The translations under genes were made by a program, and so were the position numbers. Shown piece by piece: positions 1 through 5,583 of a DNA stretch of 5,635 bases. Positions within the stretch are counted from its first letter, which is position 1; each line of letters starts with the position of its first letter. The DNA lies in NCBI GenBank assembly GCA_902766515.1, contig CACXEB010000012.1, positions 1-5,635 of the forward strand. The letters run 5' to 3'. This DNA is from an uncultured Eubacteriales bacterium. GTDB lineage: Bacteria > Bacillota_A > Clostridia > Christensenellales > Aristaeellaceae. The notes under the pieces were generated by a model, which did not search any database, was not told the DNA's origin, and saw nothing but the letters and a program-made list of their open reading frames with translations.

Positions 1-284
1 CCTTTGGCGCCGTGATCAGCATGATCGGCATTGCGAAGACCAGGGAGGAAAGCCGCTGCAGCCTGGACATCAACCGGATGCATTTCAGGCGCCTGCAGCT
101 GCGTTATTCCTTCGCTGCCCCCGCCCTGTTTTTCCCGCTTTGCATCGACATGATCAAAAACGGACTGGTGGATGTCAAACCGCTCATCAGCCACAGATTC
201 CCGCTCGAACAAATGGATCAGGCCGTGCTGCTCTGCCGGGACGATAAAGCTTCCGCCGTCAAAGTGATGATGGTCAGGGAATAA
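1..284 (+). CDS. Zinc-type alcohol/polyol dehydrogenase (MDR family), C-terminal fragment
   Basis: This is the 3' end of a gene that begins outside the window. The open frame has its first whole codon at base 3, gives about 93 residues and stops with TAA at 282-284. The tail contains GLVDVKPLISHRFPLEQ, followed by a Met-Asp-Gln-Ala segment and an end reading KASAVKVMMVRE. In the medium-chain dehydrogenase/reductase superfamily (sorbitol, threonine and butanediol dehydrogenase-like enzymes) this is the usual pattern of the last part of the catalytic domain: a helix ending in 'G.ID..PLI.H.FPL', then a helix, then a final strand of the type 'KV.....'. Such enzymes are cytosolic and oxidise alcohols or polyols with NAD(P). 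The zinc ligands and the Rossmann glycines lie upstream and cannot be seen, so the substrate is unknown. An internal GTG at base 12 is in frame but is only a codon of the longer gene. The aldo/keto reductase and sugar isomerase genes downstream suggest a carbohydrate or polyol context. Confidence 0.85.
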   Translation, partial: FGAVISMIGIAKTREESRCSLDINRMHFRRLQLRYSFAAPALFFPLCIDMIKNGLVDVKPLISHRFPLEQMDQAVLLCRDDKASAVKVMMVRE

Positions 285-334
285 AGAGGCCATCAAGTGG
301 AATGTGAAGAAACGATTGTCAGCAGGCGCATGCC

Positions 335-351
335 GTGATCGTTACGGTCAC
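335..351. promoter_or_regulatory. Hyphenated inverted repeat in the leader of the three-gene block (possible operator)
   Basis: GTGATCG (335-341) and CGGTCAC (345-351) are inverted copies with one mismatch around a TTA centre. As RNA this would be a 7-pair stem with one G-U pair. It lies in the only non-coding stretch before the three-gene block, 32 bases upstream of the chosen start, so it could be an operator or a small leader hairpin. No convincing -35/-10 pair was found near it. A TTGTCA at 316-321 has no good -10 at the usual distance. A dyad this short can arise by chance. Confidence 0.2.
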
Positions 352-365
352 ATATCTGCAGCCGC

Positions 366-372
366 AGGGAGG
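366..372 (+). promoter_or_regulatory. Ribosome binding site that selects the TTG start at 383
   Basis: AGGGAGG is a near-perfect Shine-Dalgarno sequence placed 10 bases before TTG at 383. The alternative in-frame GTG at 335 has only a weak purine stretch before it and sits inside an inverted repeat. The TTG is therefore preferred as the initiation codon. Confidence 0.6.
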
Positions 373-382
373 CGTATCACGA

Positions 383-1213
383 TTGGAAGACAACGGATCA
401 AAAGTAGATTTAAAAAGGACCGCAGACATCGAACAGAAGACGGAAGGAAACGATCCCCGGGTCGATGTCATCAGCCTGATCCGGATGATCGCCGAAGTGG
501 CTTCCGGAAATCAAACGCCGAAACAGGCGGCGCAGGCGTTTGCGAAGCCGGTATGGCTGGCCGCGACTGTTTATGCCAGGGATACAGCGGCTGAGTCTAT
601 TGAGCGCGGGTTCACCGCGATGGAGCTTCAAAGCCTGAACCGGGATGATTTTGCAAAACACCTGGTCGATGAGTCGGTCAGGGTGGGAAAAATCATCAGG
701 CAGTACATGACCCGCGAAATCAATGAACAGGAAATGGTGGAAAAGCTGGGTGGTGGAGAAATCCGGGAAATGACGGAAAAGGTGTTGTCGGCGCTTGGCA
801 TTCACAGTAAGCTCGGGCTGGGCAGTATGTCGGAGGTGATGAAGCTTTCCCCGCTTGCCTTGGCCTTTACCGCATCTGCGGCTGCTTACATGGAACTCCG
901 GAAGGCGCTGGATGACCGGGCGCTTGCTGAACGGGAGCGGATCAGGATCGAAGCGGCCTGCCGGGAGTCCATTGCGCTGATCAGACAGTATCGTCAGGAA
1001 ATGGAACGGGTCGTGGATCAGTACCTGACCACACATCTGGAAACATTTGAATCTGGCTTCGCGGCCATGGATAAAGCCCTGATGGAGAACGATATCGACG
1101 GGTACATTAAAGGCAACGCGGAGATTCAGGCGATTCTTGGCTATCGTACGCAGTTTGCCAACCAATCCGAGTTTGACCAACTGATGGATTCGGATGACGC
1201 ATTCAGATTATGA
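383..1213 (+). CDS. Uncharacterised helical protein, first gene of the TerB/glycine-rich three-gene block
   Basis: I do not recognise a named family. With the TTG start at 383 the protein has 276 residues and stops with TGA at 1211-1213. A longer reading from GTG at 335 would add 16 residues but lacks a good ribosome binding site. There is no signal peptide. Residues 1-25 are polar and look disordered. The rest reads as almost entirely helical: residues 25-80 are rich in Ala, and 105-140 are charged. A mildly hydrophobic patch, LSPLALAFTASAAAYMEL, covers about 155-172. A long charged helix or coiled coil follows at about 172-235, rich in Arg, Glu and Gln. The C-terminus is acidic and ends SDDAFRL. 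The protein is probably cytosolic or peripheral to the membrane. Its stop codon overlaps the ribosome binding site of the TerB-like gene, so the two are surely co-translated and probably act together. Whether it is an adaptor or a regulator of the next two proteins is inference. Confidence 0.8.
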   Translation: MEDNGSKVDLKRTADIEQKTEGNDPRVDVISLIRMIAEVASGNQTPKQAAQAFAKPVWLAATVYARDTAAESIERGFTAMELQSLNRDDFAKHLVDESVRVGKIIRQYMTREINEQEMVEKLGGGEIREMTEKVLSALGIHSKLGLGSMSEVMKLSPLALAFTASAAAYMELRKALDDRALAERERIRIEAACRESIALIRQYRQEMERVVDQYLTTHLETFESGFAAMDKALMENDIDGYIKGNAEIQAILGYRTQFANQSEFDQLMDSDDAFRL

Positions 1214-1218
1214 GGAGG
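1213..1218 (+). promoter_or_regulatory. Ribosome binding site overlapping the upstream stop (sets the TerB-like start)
   Basis: AGGAGG begins on the last base of the preceding TGA stop (1211-1213) and lies 5 bases before ATG at 1224. An upstream in-frame ATG at 1194 lies inside the previous gene and has no such site, so 1224 is the start. The arrangement predicts translational coupling. Confidence 0.85.
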
Positions 1219-1223
1219 ACAAT

Positions 1224-2051
1224 ATGCCGCTGTTCGACTTGAATAACCTCAGAAAAGGATTGCAGCAGACCGCAGAGGGACTCAAAAAAACAGTTGCGGA
1301 CGCGTCGGAGAAGCTGCCGGATGCCATCAGGCCGGAGAAGCTGGGTGACGCGGCAAAGAATATCGCGCAGTTCGGTCAGGAAGCCTTCGAATCCCTGAGG
1401 TCAAAAGGCGAGGAAACGTGGAACGCAATGATGGAGAAGAAAGCGCAGTCGGCCAGCCCTGCCCCTGAAACGCCGATTGTATCAACGCAGACGGAATCTG
1501 TCCTTGCGGTCCGGGATGCGCTGAAAATCATTTACGGCCTGATTGCCGTCGATGGCGTTATCGTGCAGGAGGAAAAGGATAAGTTCCGTGAAATCGGCAA
1601 GGAACTGGATCCTTCGTTTTCATTCTATTGCAACGATCTGATAGCCGAATGCACGGAGGCGTTTGCAAAACCTGCCGAGGATGAGGAAGATTACTACGAT
1701 ACCGTCCATGATTATCTGGGAACGGTCATCCACGGGGAAACGGATCCGAAAAACGGAGTGATCCGCGGAAAGCTGTTGCTGTGGGACCTGCTGACCATTG
1801 CGCAGAGCGACGGCGAGTACTCTGCCAACGAAAAACGCCTGATCCGTTATGTAGCGAAAAGCGTGGGTGTTGAATCCGCGACCGTGCTGGAAATGGAGCA
1901 TACGGTGAGAACGCTGGTGGCGATAGAACACGAAGTCATGTGGCTGAAAACCGCCAACCGACCCTACGGTGTGATTGAAAGCCGGATCAATGAGCTTTCA
2001 GACCGCAAAGCAGTCGTCCTTGAGGCGGCGCGTGCTCTGATTACTGACTGA
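1224..2051 (+). CDS. TerB-like domain protein
   Basis: The 275-residue protein has an N-terminal extension (about residues 1-75) with several amphipathic helices rich in Lys, Ala and Glu, then a Pro/Ser linker at about 76-90, then a TerB-like helical domain at about 92-240. Two related helix-loop units support the domain call. The first is LKIIYGLIAVDGVIVQEEKD (about 100-119) and the second is LLTIAQSDGEYSANEKRLI (about 189-207). Both have the TerB signature of a hydrophobic helix, then Asp-Gly, then a Glu-led helix. D110, E116/E117, D196 and E203 are the acidic residues expected at the TerB metal site. A third helical region (about 208-275) follows. TerB domains are known from tellurite resistance operons and from wider stress and phage-conflict gene clusters, often beside membrane proteins. 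No TerC, TerD or other canonical ter gene is visible here, so a tellurite role should not be assumed. There is no signal peptide, and the amphipathic N-terminus might contact the membrane. Confidence 0.75.
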   Translation: MPLFDLNNLRKGLQQTAEGLKKTVADASEKLPDAIRPEKLGDAAKNIAQFGQEAFESLRSKGEETWNAMMEKKAQSASPAPETPIVSTQTESVLAVRDALKIIYGLIAVDGVIVQEEKDKFREIGKELDPSFSFYCNDLIAECTEAFAKPAEDEEDYYDTVHDYLGTVIHGETDPKNGVIRGKLLLWDLLTIAQSDGEYSANEKRLIRYVAKSVGVESATVLEMEHTVRTLVAIEHEVMWLKTANRPYGVIESRINELSDRKAVVLEAARALITD

Positions 2052-2058
2052 GGAGGGG
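2051..2058 (+). promoter_or_regulatory. Ribosome binding site overlapping the TerB-like stop
   Basis: AGGAGGGG begins on the final A of the TGA at 2049-2051 and lies 5 bases before ATG at 2064. The junction TGAGGAGGGGACAACATG closely resembles the previous one, TGAGGAGGACAATATG. It points to coupled translation of the second and third genes. Confidence 0.85.
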
Positions 2059-2063
2059 ACAAC

Positions 2064-3074
2064 ATGCCTTTACCGTTGTTTTTCATTGGCGCGGCGGTGC
2101 TGACGGGCGCGATCGGCGGGGGAAAGACCGTTAAGGCGGTCTCGGACAATTCCAAGGCGAACCGCATCAACGAATCGGCGAACACAAGCGTGGAACAGGC
2201 GAAAACAGAATTGGACAGGCACAGGAAGGCGGTCAGTGAAGCGCTGAATCAACTGGGCGCAGAGAAGCTCCATGTGCTGGATCATAATGTGATGGCGTTT
2301 GTCAGGAGCTTTGAACAGATCAAGAATATTGATTTCCAGTCCTCCATTGGGCTGGAGGAGCTGAAGAACCTTCATATCGACCAGAACGTCTTTCAGGAAC
2401 TGAAAGAATTGGGTAATTTCGCGGTCGGTGTGGCAGGCGGCGCCGCGGCCGGTGCAGTTGGCGGAGCGCTGACGGCGTTAGGCGCGTATGGCGCCGCGAC
2501 GTCCTTTGCCGCTACTTCTACCGGCACCGCGATCGCTGCCCTGCACGGCGCCGCGGCGACGAATGCAACCCTGGCGTTTTTTGGCGGCGGTTCACTTGCT
2601 GCCGGGGGTCTGGGCATGGCGGGCGGCATGGTCGTGCTGGGCGGTCTGGTCGCCGGGCCGGCATTGATGGTGATGGGCCTGATCACAGGCGCAAAGTCGC
2701 AGGAAAAGCTGGAAAACGCCTTGGCCAACAAAGCGCAGGCGGATGAAATCGTTGAATCACTCCATGCGGCTGCCGCACAGTGCATTGCGATCCGCAGAAG
2801 GACTTATATGTTCTATCAGCTGCTCGCTCACCTTGATTCGTACTTCCTGCCGCAGATCTGGACGATGGAAGATATCATCCAAAACGAGGGCACAGATTAC
2901 AAAGCCTATACGCCGGAATCAAAAAAGGCGATTGCCGCCGCAGCCTCAACCGCCTGCACCATCAAGTCCATCCTGGATACGCCGATTCTGACCGAAAGCG
3001 GCGAACTGACCGAAGCGTCGGAAAAGATCACGAATGAGATTTCTGCTTTGATCTACAAGCCTCAGGCCCAGTAG
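2064..3074 (+). CDS. Glycine/alanine-rich membrane-associated protein (glycine-zipper type), unknown function
   Basis: This is a 336-residue protein ending in TAG at 3072-3074. Residues 1-20 are hydrophobic (MPLPLFFIGAAVLTGAIGGG) and could be an uncleaved membrane anchor. Residues 30-115 are polar and helical, with a probable coiled coil. Residues 117-210 are an unusually Gly/Ala-rich hydrophobic core with many GxxxG/AxxxG-like spacings; segments include GVAGGAAAGAVGGALTALGA, TSTGTAIAALHGAAATNATL and GGLGMAGGMVVLGGLVAGPA. Residues 210-336 are again polar and helical, with aromatic residues around 248-266. The central pattern resembles a widespread uncharacterised bacterial family that I recognise only by its TGTAI...GAAATNATLA...GGGSLAAGG signature, not by function. 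Glycine-zipper segments pack transmembrane helices closely and occur in membrane-inserting or pore-forming proteins, so a membrane effector or sensor role is a reasonable inference. It is the last gene of the coupled block, 38 bases before the aldo/keto reductase. Confidence 0.8.
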   Translation: MPLPLFFIGAAVLTGAIGGGKTVKAVSDNSKANRINESANTSVEQAKTELDRHRKAVSEALNQLGAEKLHVLDHNVMAFVRSFEQIKNIDFQSSIGLEELKNLHIDQNVFQELKELGNFAVGVAGGAAAGAVGGALTALGAYGAATSFAATSTGTAIAALHGAAATNATLAFFGGGSLAAGGLGMAGGMVVLGGLVAGPALMVMGLITGAKSQEKLENALANKAQADEIVESLHAAAAQCIAIRRRTYMFYQLLAHLDSYFLPQIWTMEDIIQNEGTDYKAYTPESKKAIAAAASTACTIKSILDTPILTESGELTEASEKITNEISALIYKPQAQ

Positions 3075-3112
3075 ATGAAACGCCAAAAGTATACATTCAG
3101 AAGGAGGCTTCC

Positions 3113-4039
3113 ATGAAATACCGGAAACTGGGAAACACGGGATATGAGATATCGGCGGTCGCTTACGGCGGCATCGTGTCAGCGGCGCATTACGGGGACA
3201 GCGTATTCCCGGGGGACGGGCAGGCGGCGTCGGACGGGTATGTGGCCTGGGCGGTCGAGCGGGGCGTCAACTATTTTGACGTCGCGCCGACCTATGGCGA
3301 CGCCCAGGAGATGCTGGGCCATTCCCTTGTGCCGTACCGCAAGGACGTCTACCTGGCCTGCAAGACGCGGGAGCGCACCCGGGCAAAGGCGGAGGAGACG
3401 ATGAAGGCGTCGCTTTCGCTTCTGCGCACGGACTATTTTGACGTATACCAGCTGCACGAGCTGACCACGATGGACGATATCCGGATCGCCTTCGGGCCGG
3501 GCGGCGCGATGGAGCTGTTGCGGGACATGAAGGAAAAGGGCATCGCCCGCCGGCTGGGGATCACCGCCCACAGCGAGGCGGTGGCGCTGAAGGCCCTGTC
3601 GCTCTATGATTTTGACACGGTGCTGTTCCCGTTCAACTGGCACATGCACATGGCGCACGGCATGGGCGATACGCTGATCCGGACCGCCCGGGAGAAGGGG
3701 ATCGGGCTGCTCTGCATGAAGTCCATGATCGAACGGGCCTGGATCGGGAACGAGCGGGATACGTCGAAGTTCCCCAAGTCCTGGTGCAAGCCTATTGACC
3801 CGGAGGAGGAGCCGGCGTGGCTCTCCGCTGCCGTCCGGTACGCGCTGGGCCTGGGCGTGGACGCGATCATCCCGCCGGGCAATTTTGATCACTTCCGGTT
3901 CGCGGTGGAACACATTGACGACCTGACCGGCCGGCCCCTGTCCGACGGGGACCGCGCCCTGCTGGCCGGGAAGCTCGACCTGGTGGGGGACCATCCCTTC
4001 TTCCCGCCGGATTGCTATACCATCCCGAAGGACGCGTAA
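3113..4039 (+). CDS. Aldo/keto reductase
   Basis: The 308-residue protein matches the usual length of the family. AGGAGG at 3102-3107 lies 5 bases before the ATG. The aldo/keto reductase tetrad is readable as D56 and Y61 (in FDVAPTYG), K84 (in LACKT) and H115 (in YQLHEL). The N-terminus, MKYRKLGNTGYEISAVAYGG, is the classic first strand and loop of the barrel. A late segment at about 250-262 (DAIIPPGNFDHFR) is where the NADP-binding loop and helix lie in this family. No C-terminal ferredoxin-like Cys cluster is seen, unlike some clostridial relatives. The enzyme would be a cytosolic NAD(P)H-dependent reductase of aldehydes or ketones, perhaps a sugar or sugar derivative, but the substrate cannot be read from sequence. 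It is followed after 17 bases by a sugar isomerase/epimerase-like gene, so the two are very likely one transcription unit in carbohydrate metabolism. Codons are markedly GC-rich compared with the upstream block. Confidence 0.93.
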   Translation: MKYRKLGNTGYEISAVAYGGIVSAAHYGDSVFPGDGQAASDGYVAWAVERGVNYFDVAPTYGDAQEMLGHSLVPYRKDVYLACKTRERTRAKAEETMKASLSLLRTDYFDVYQLHELTTMDDIRIAFGPGGAMELLRDMKEKGIARRLGITAHSEAVALKALSLYDFDTVLFPFNWHMHMAHGMGDTLIRTAREKGIGLLCMKSMIERAWIGNERDTSKFPKSWCKPIDPEEEPAWLSAAVRYALGLGVDAIIPPGNFDHFRFAVEHIDDLTGRPLSDGDRALLAGKLDLVGDHPFFPPDCYTIPKDA

Positions 4040-4041
4040 AC

Positions 4042-4049
4042 AAAGGAGG
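4042..4049 (+). promoter_or_regulatory. Ribosome binding site that sets the start at 4057
   Basis: AAAGGAGG lies 7 bases before ATG at 4057 and just after the aldo/keto reductase TAA (4037-4039). The frame is open further upstream to 4012, but that part overlaps the previous gene and has no ribosome binding site. The product starting at 4057 begins with the expected first barrel strand (MQIGAQMYTVR). Confidence 0.85.
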
Positions 4050-4056
4050 ACTCACC

Positions 4057-4815
4057 ATGCAGATCGGCGCGCAAATGTATACCGTGAGGATGTTCGGGCA
4101 GAACGAGCGGGACCTGGGCCGGACGCTGGAAAAGCTGGCGAAGATCGGCTACCGTTACGTCCAGCTGTCCGCGCTGGGCCCCATCGAGCCCCGGCGCATC
4201 AAGGCCCTGTGCGACCAGAACGGGCTGTCCATCGTCCTGACGCACAATCCGGAGGGCGATTTCCTGGATCGCACGGACGCCCTGATCGAACGGCACCTGC
4301 TGTACGGCTGCCGCTACGTGGGCCTGGGGTACCTGCCGGACCGGTATCACTGCGCCGATTTCCTGCCGTACTTCGCGGATGACTTCGGCCCGGCGGCGGA
4401 GCGCCTCCGGGACGCAGGCCTCAAGATGATGTACCACAACCACGCCTTTGAGTTTGAGCGCCTGCAGGACGGCCATACCTTCATGGAACACCTGCTGGCC
4501 ATGCTGCCCGCGGAGCTCATGGGGGTGACGGCGGATACCTACTGGCTGCAGTACGCGGGCGTCGATGTGCGCGCGTGGCTGGCCGCGCACGCGGACCGGC
4601 TGTCCTGCGTGCACCTGAAGGACCTGGCAATCCGCGGCTTTGATATCCGCATGGCCGCCGTGGGTGCTGGAAATCTGGATTTCCCGGCGATCCTGGATAT
4701 CCTGAAGGGGAACGGCGTCACCGAATACGCCCTGGTGGAGCAGGATGAATGCTACGGCACGTCGCCGTTCGACTGCCTCCGGCAGAGCTATGAATACCTG
4801 AAAAGCATCATGTGA
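4057..4815 (+). CDS. Sugar phosphate isomerase/epimerase-like TIM-barrel protein (xylose isomerase-like/AP endonuclease 2 superfamily)
   Basis: This is a 252-residue cytosolic protein, close to the usual length of single-domain members. The barrel motifs occur in order: IGAQMYTVR (strand 1), YVQLSALGP (about 34-42), the segment MMYHNHAFEFE (about 124-134), TADTYWLQYAGVD (158-170), VHLKD (185-189), AVGAGNLDFPAI (201-212) and VEQDE (227-231). E132, D160, H186 and E228 occupy the places of the four divalent-metal ligands of the epimerase members (Glu, Asp, His, Glu), and H127/H129 lie near the active site. The family interconverts ketoses or their phosphates, or acts as inosose dehydratase or hydroxypyruvate isomerase; the exact reaction is not readable. 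Adjacency to the aldo/keto reductase, and more distantly to the polyol-type dehydrogenase, supports sugar or polyol catabolism. It ends with TGA at 4813-4815, 26 bases before the next gene. Confidence 0.9.
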   Translation: MQIGAQMYTVRMFGQNERDLGRTLEKLAKIGYRYVQLSALGPIEPRRIKALCDQNGLSIVLTHNPEGDFLDRTDALIERHLLYGCRYVGLGYLPDRYHCADFLPYFADDFGPAAERLRDAGLKMMYHNHAFEFERLQDGHTFMEHLLAMLPAELMGVTADTYWLQYAGVDVRAWLAAHADRLSCVHLKDLAIRGFDIRMAAVGAGNLDFPAILDILKGNGVTEYALVEQDECYGTSPFDCLRQSYEYLKSIM

Positions 4816-4823
4816 ATACAGTG

Positions 4824-4831
4824 AAAGGAAG
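4824..4831 (+). promoter_or_regulatory. Ribosome binding site for the exported protein at 4842
   Basis: AAAGGAAG lies 10 bases before ATG at 4842. A GTG at 4812 is also in frame but overlaps the previous stop, has no matching site, and would put ten polar residues before the signal peptide. Confidence 0.55.
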
Positions 4832-4841
4832 TGCAGTATCG

Positions 4842-5525
4842 ATGAAACTGGTCATTGAACGCCTGGTGGCTGTCCTGGCGCTGGCGGCGCTGCTGGCCGG
4901 CGTTTCCGCCGCCGCGCTGGGCGATGAGCTGACGGCGCCGCTCAGCGAGACCGTCCCCTTTGGCCTTGCCCATTCGGAGGACGGCACCAGGATCCCGGTA
5001 TATAAAACGGCCTCCGCCCGGAGCCAGACGGACACGCTGGCGGATTACCAGGTGTGCGCGATCCTGTCAGCGCAGGACTCGGGCAAGACAACCTGGTACC
5101 GGGTGCGCTATGTCTCAGGCCGGGAGCTTCGGGAGGGCTATGTCCGGAATGACGGCTTCTACCAGCTGACCGTGGCAGGGCTGATTTCCGTGGCGGCGGA
5201 CGCCAACGCGGCGGCGGCGCTCAAAACCCTTATGAGCGCTTCGAACCCCTACCTGCTGGCGGAACAGGCCGCGGCCGCTGACCCGACGGCAACGCCTTCG
5301 CCCACCCCGAAAGCCCGCGTGACTGCGACGCCGAAGGGCCGCTCGACCCCGACCTCGGCCTCCGCCCGGAAGCGCTACGTCCTGAACACCAAGACCCTCA
5401 AGTTCCACCTGCCCAGCTGCAGCGAGGTTGCCCGGATCACGCAGGAGAATAAAAAAACCACGACGACTACCCGTGAATCGTTGATCGACCAGGGGTATAC
5501 GCCGTGTCAGAAATGCAATCCGTAG
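4842..5525 (+). CDS. Exported SH3-like protein with Thr/Pro linker and C-terminal Cys/His (Ada-like) domain
   Basis: The 227-residue protein starts with a clear signal sequence: MKLVIER, then a hydrophobic run LVAVLALAALLAGVSAAALG, with probable cleavage near residues 24-27. There is no lipobox cysteine, so it is likely secreted or wall-associated rather than a lipoprotein. Residues about 45-115 resemble a bacterial SH3 domain: IPVYKTASARS at the start, a WYRVRY strand at 85-90 and REGYVRNDGFYQL near the end. Residues about 116-145 are Ala-rich. Residues 147-178 form a Thr/Pro/Ser/Lys spacer (TPSPTPKARVTATPKGRSTP). The last 50 residues begin YVLNTKTLKFHLPSC and end PCQKCNP, giving a possible metal site of H189, C193, C222 and C225. 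This small domain recurs at the ends of exported Bacillota proteins and resembles the Ada-type zinc module; its role is not established. It may bind cell wall or another extracellular ligand. It is the last gene before a hairpin cluster. Confidence 0.85.
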   Translation: MKLVIERLVAVLALAALLAGVSAAALGDELTAPLSETVPFGLAHSEDGTRIPVYKTASARSQTDTLADYQVCAILSAQDSGKTTWYRVRYVSGRELREGYVRNDGFYQLTVAGLISVAADANAAAALKTLMSASNPYLLAEQAAAADPTATPSPTPKARVTATPKGRSTPTSASARKRYVLNTKTLKFHLPSCSEVARITQENKKTTTTTRESLIDQGYTPCQKCNP

Positions 5526-5526
5526 A

Positions 5527-5543
5527 GGCCCTGTTCCAGGGCC
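5527..5543 (+). terminator. Hairpin just after the stop codon (possible terminator, no U-tract)
   Basis: GGCCCTG (5527-5533) pairs perfectly with CAGGGCC (5537-5543) around a TTC loop, one base after the TAG of the exported protein gene. Position and stem favour transcript-end processing or termination. The following bases are G-rich rather than T-rich, so it is not a canonical intrinsic terminator. Confidence 0.35.
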
Positions 5544-5571
5544 CGTAGGGGGGACTGGCGTCCCCCCTGCG
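5544..5571. repeat. Long GC-rich palindrome with TGGC loop
   Basis: Bases 5544-5555 pair with 5560-5571 over 12 positions, with a single T-G pair (5546/5569). The heart is six G facing six C, and the loop is TGGC at 5556-5559. A second CCCCCCT at 5575-5581 could compete for the same G-run. It directly abuts the previous hairpin. There is no T-run, so a repeated extragenic palindrome or a transcript-stabilising structure is as likely as a terminator. Confidence 0.6.
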
Positions 5572-5583
5572 TGACCCCCCTCT

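Noticed and set aside
304..594. Alternative + strand frame of 96 codons overlapping the first block gene.
   Set aside because: It has a highly basic, low-hydrophobic composition with no recognisable pattern, and it overlaps a better-supported gene in another frame.
410..1180. Long minus-strand open frame of 256 codons.
   Set aside because: It is antisense to the first block gene, has an Arg/His/Phe-rich composition typical of a mirrored frame, and no domain pattern. The + strand frame has a ribosome site and coupled neighbours.
1224..2051. Assigning the block to classical tellurite resistance because of the TerB-like domain.
   Set aside because: No other ter genes (terC, terD/E/Z, terA) are in the window, and TerB domains occur in many unrelated contexts.
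2106..2129. GAIGGGKT near the start of the glycine-rich protein fits the GxxxxGK[ST] Walker A pattern.
   Set aside because: It lies at the end of a hydrophobic N-terminal segment in a Gly-rich protein. No Walker B or other P-loop features follow, so it is most likely a chance match.
3089..3095. GTATACA in the 38-base gap before the aldo/keto reductase looks like a -10 box.
   Set aside because: No -35-like hexamer is found 16-18 bases upstream, so a separate promoter for the metabolic genes is possible but not supported.
3179..3994. Long minus-strand open frame of 271 codons.
   Set aside because: It is opposite a clear aldo/keto reductase with an intact catalytic tetrad. High GC lengthens chance antisense frames, and the Arg/His/Pro/Gln-rich product looks like none I know.
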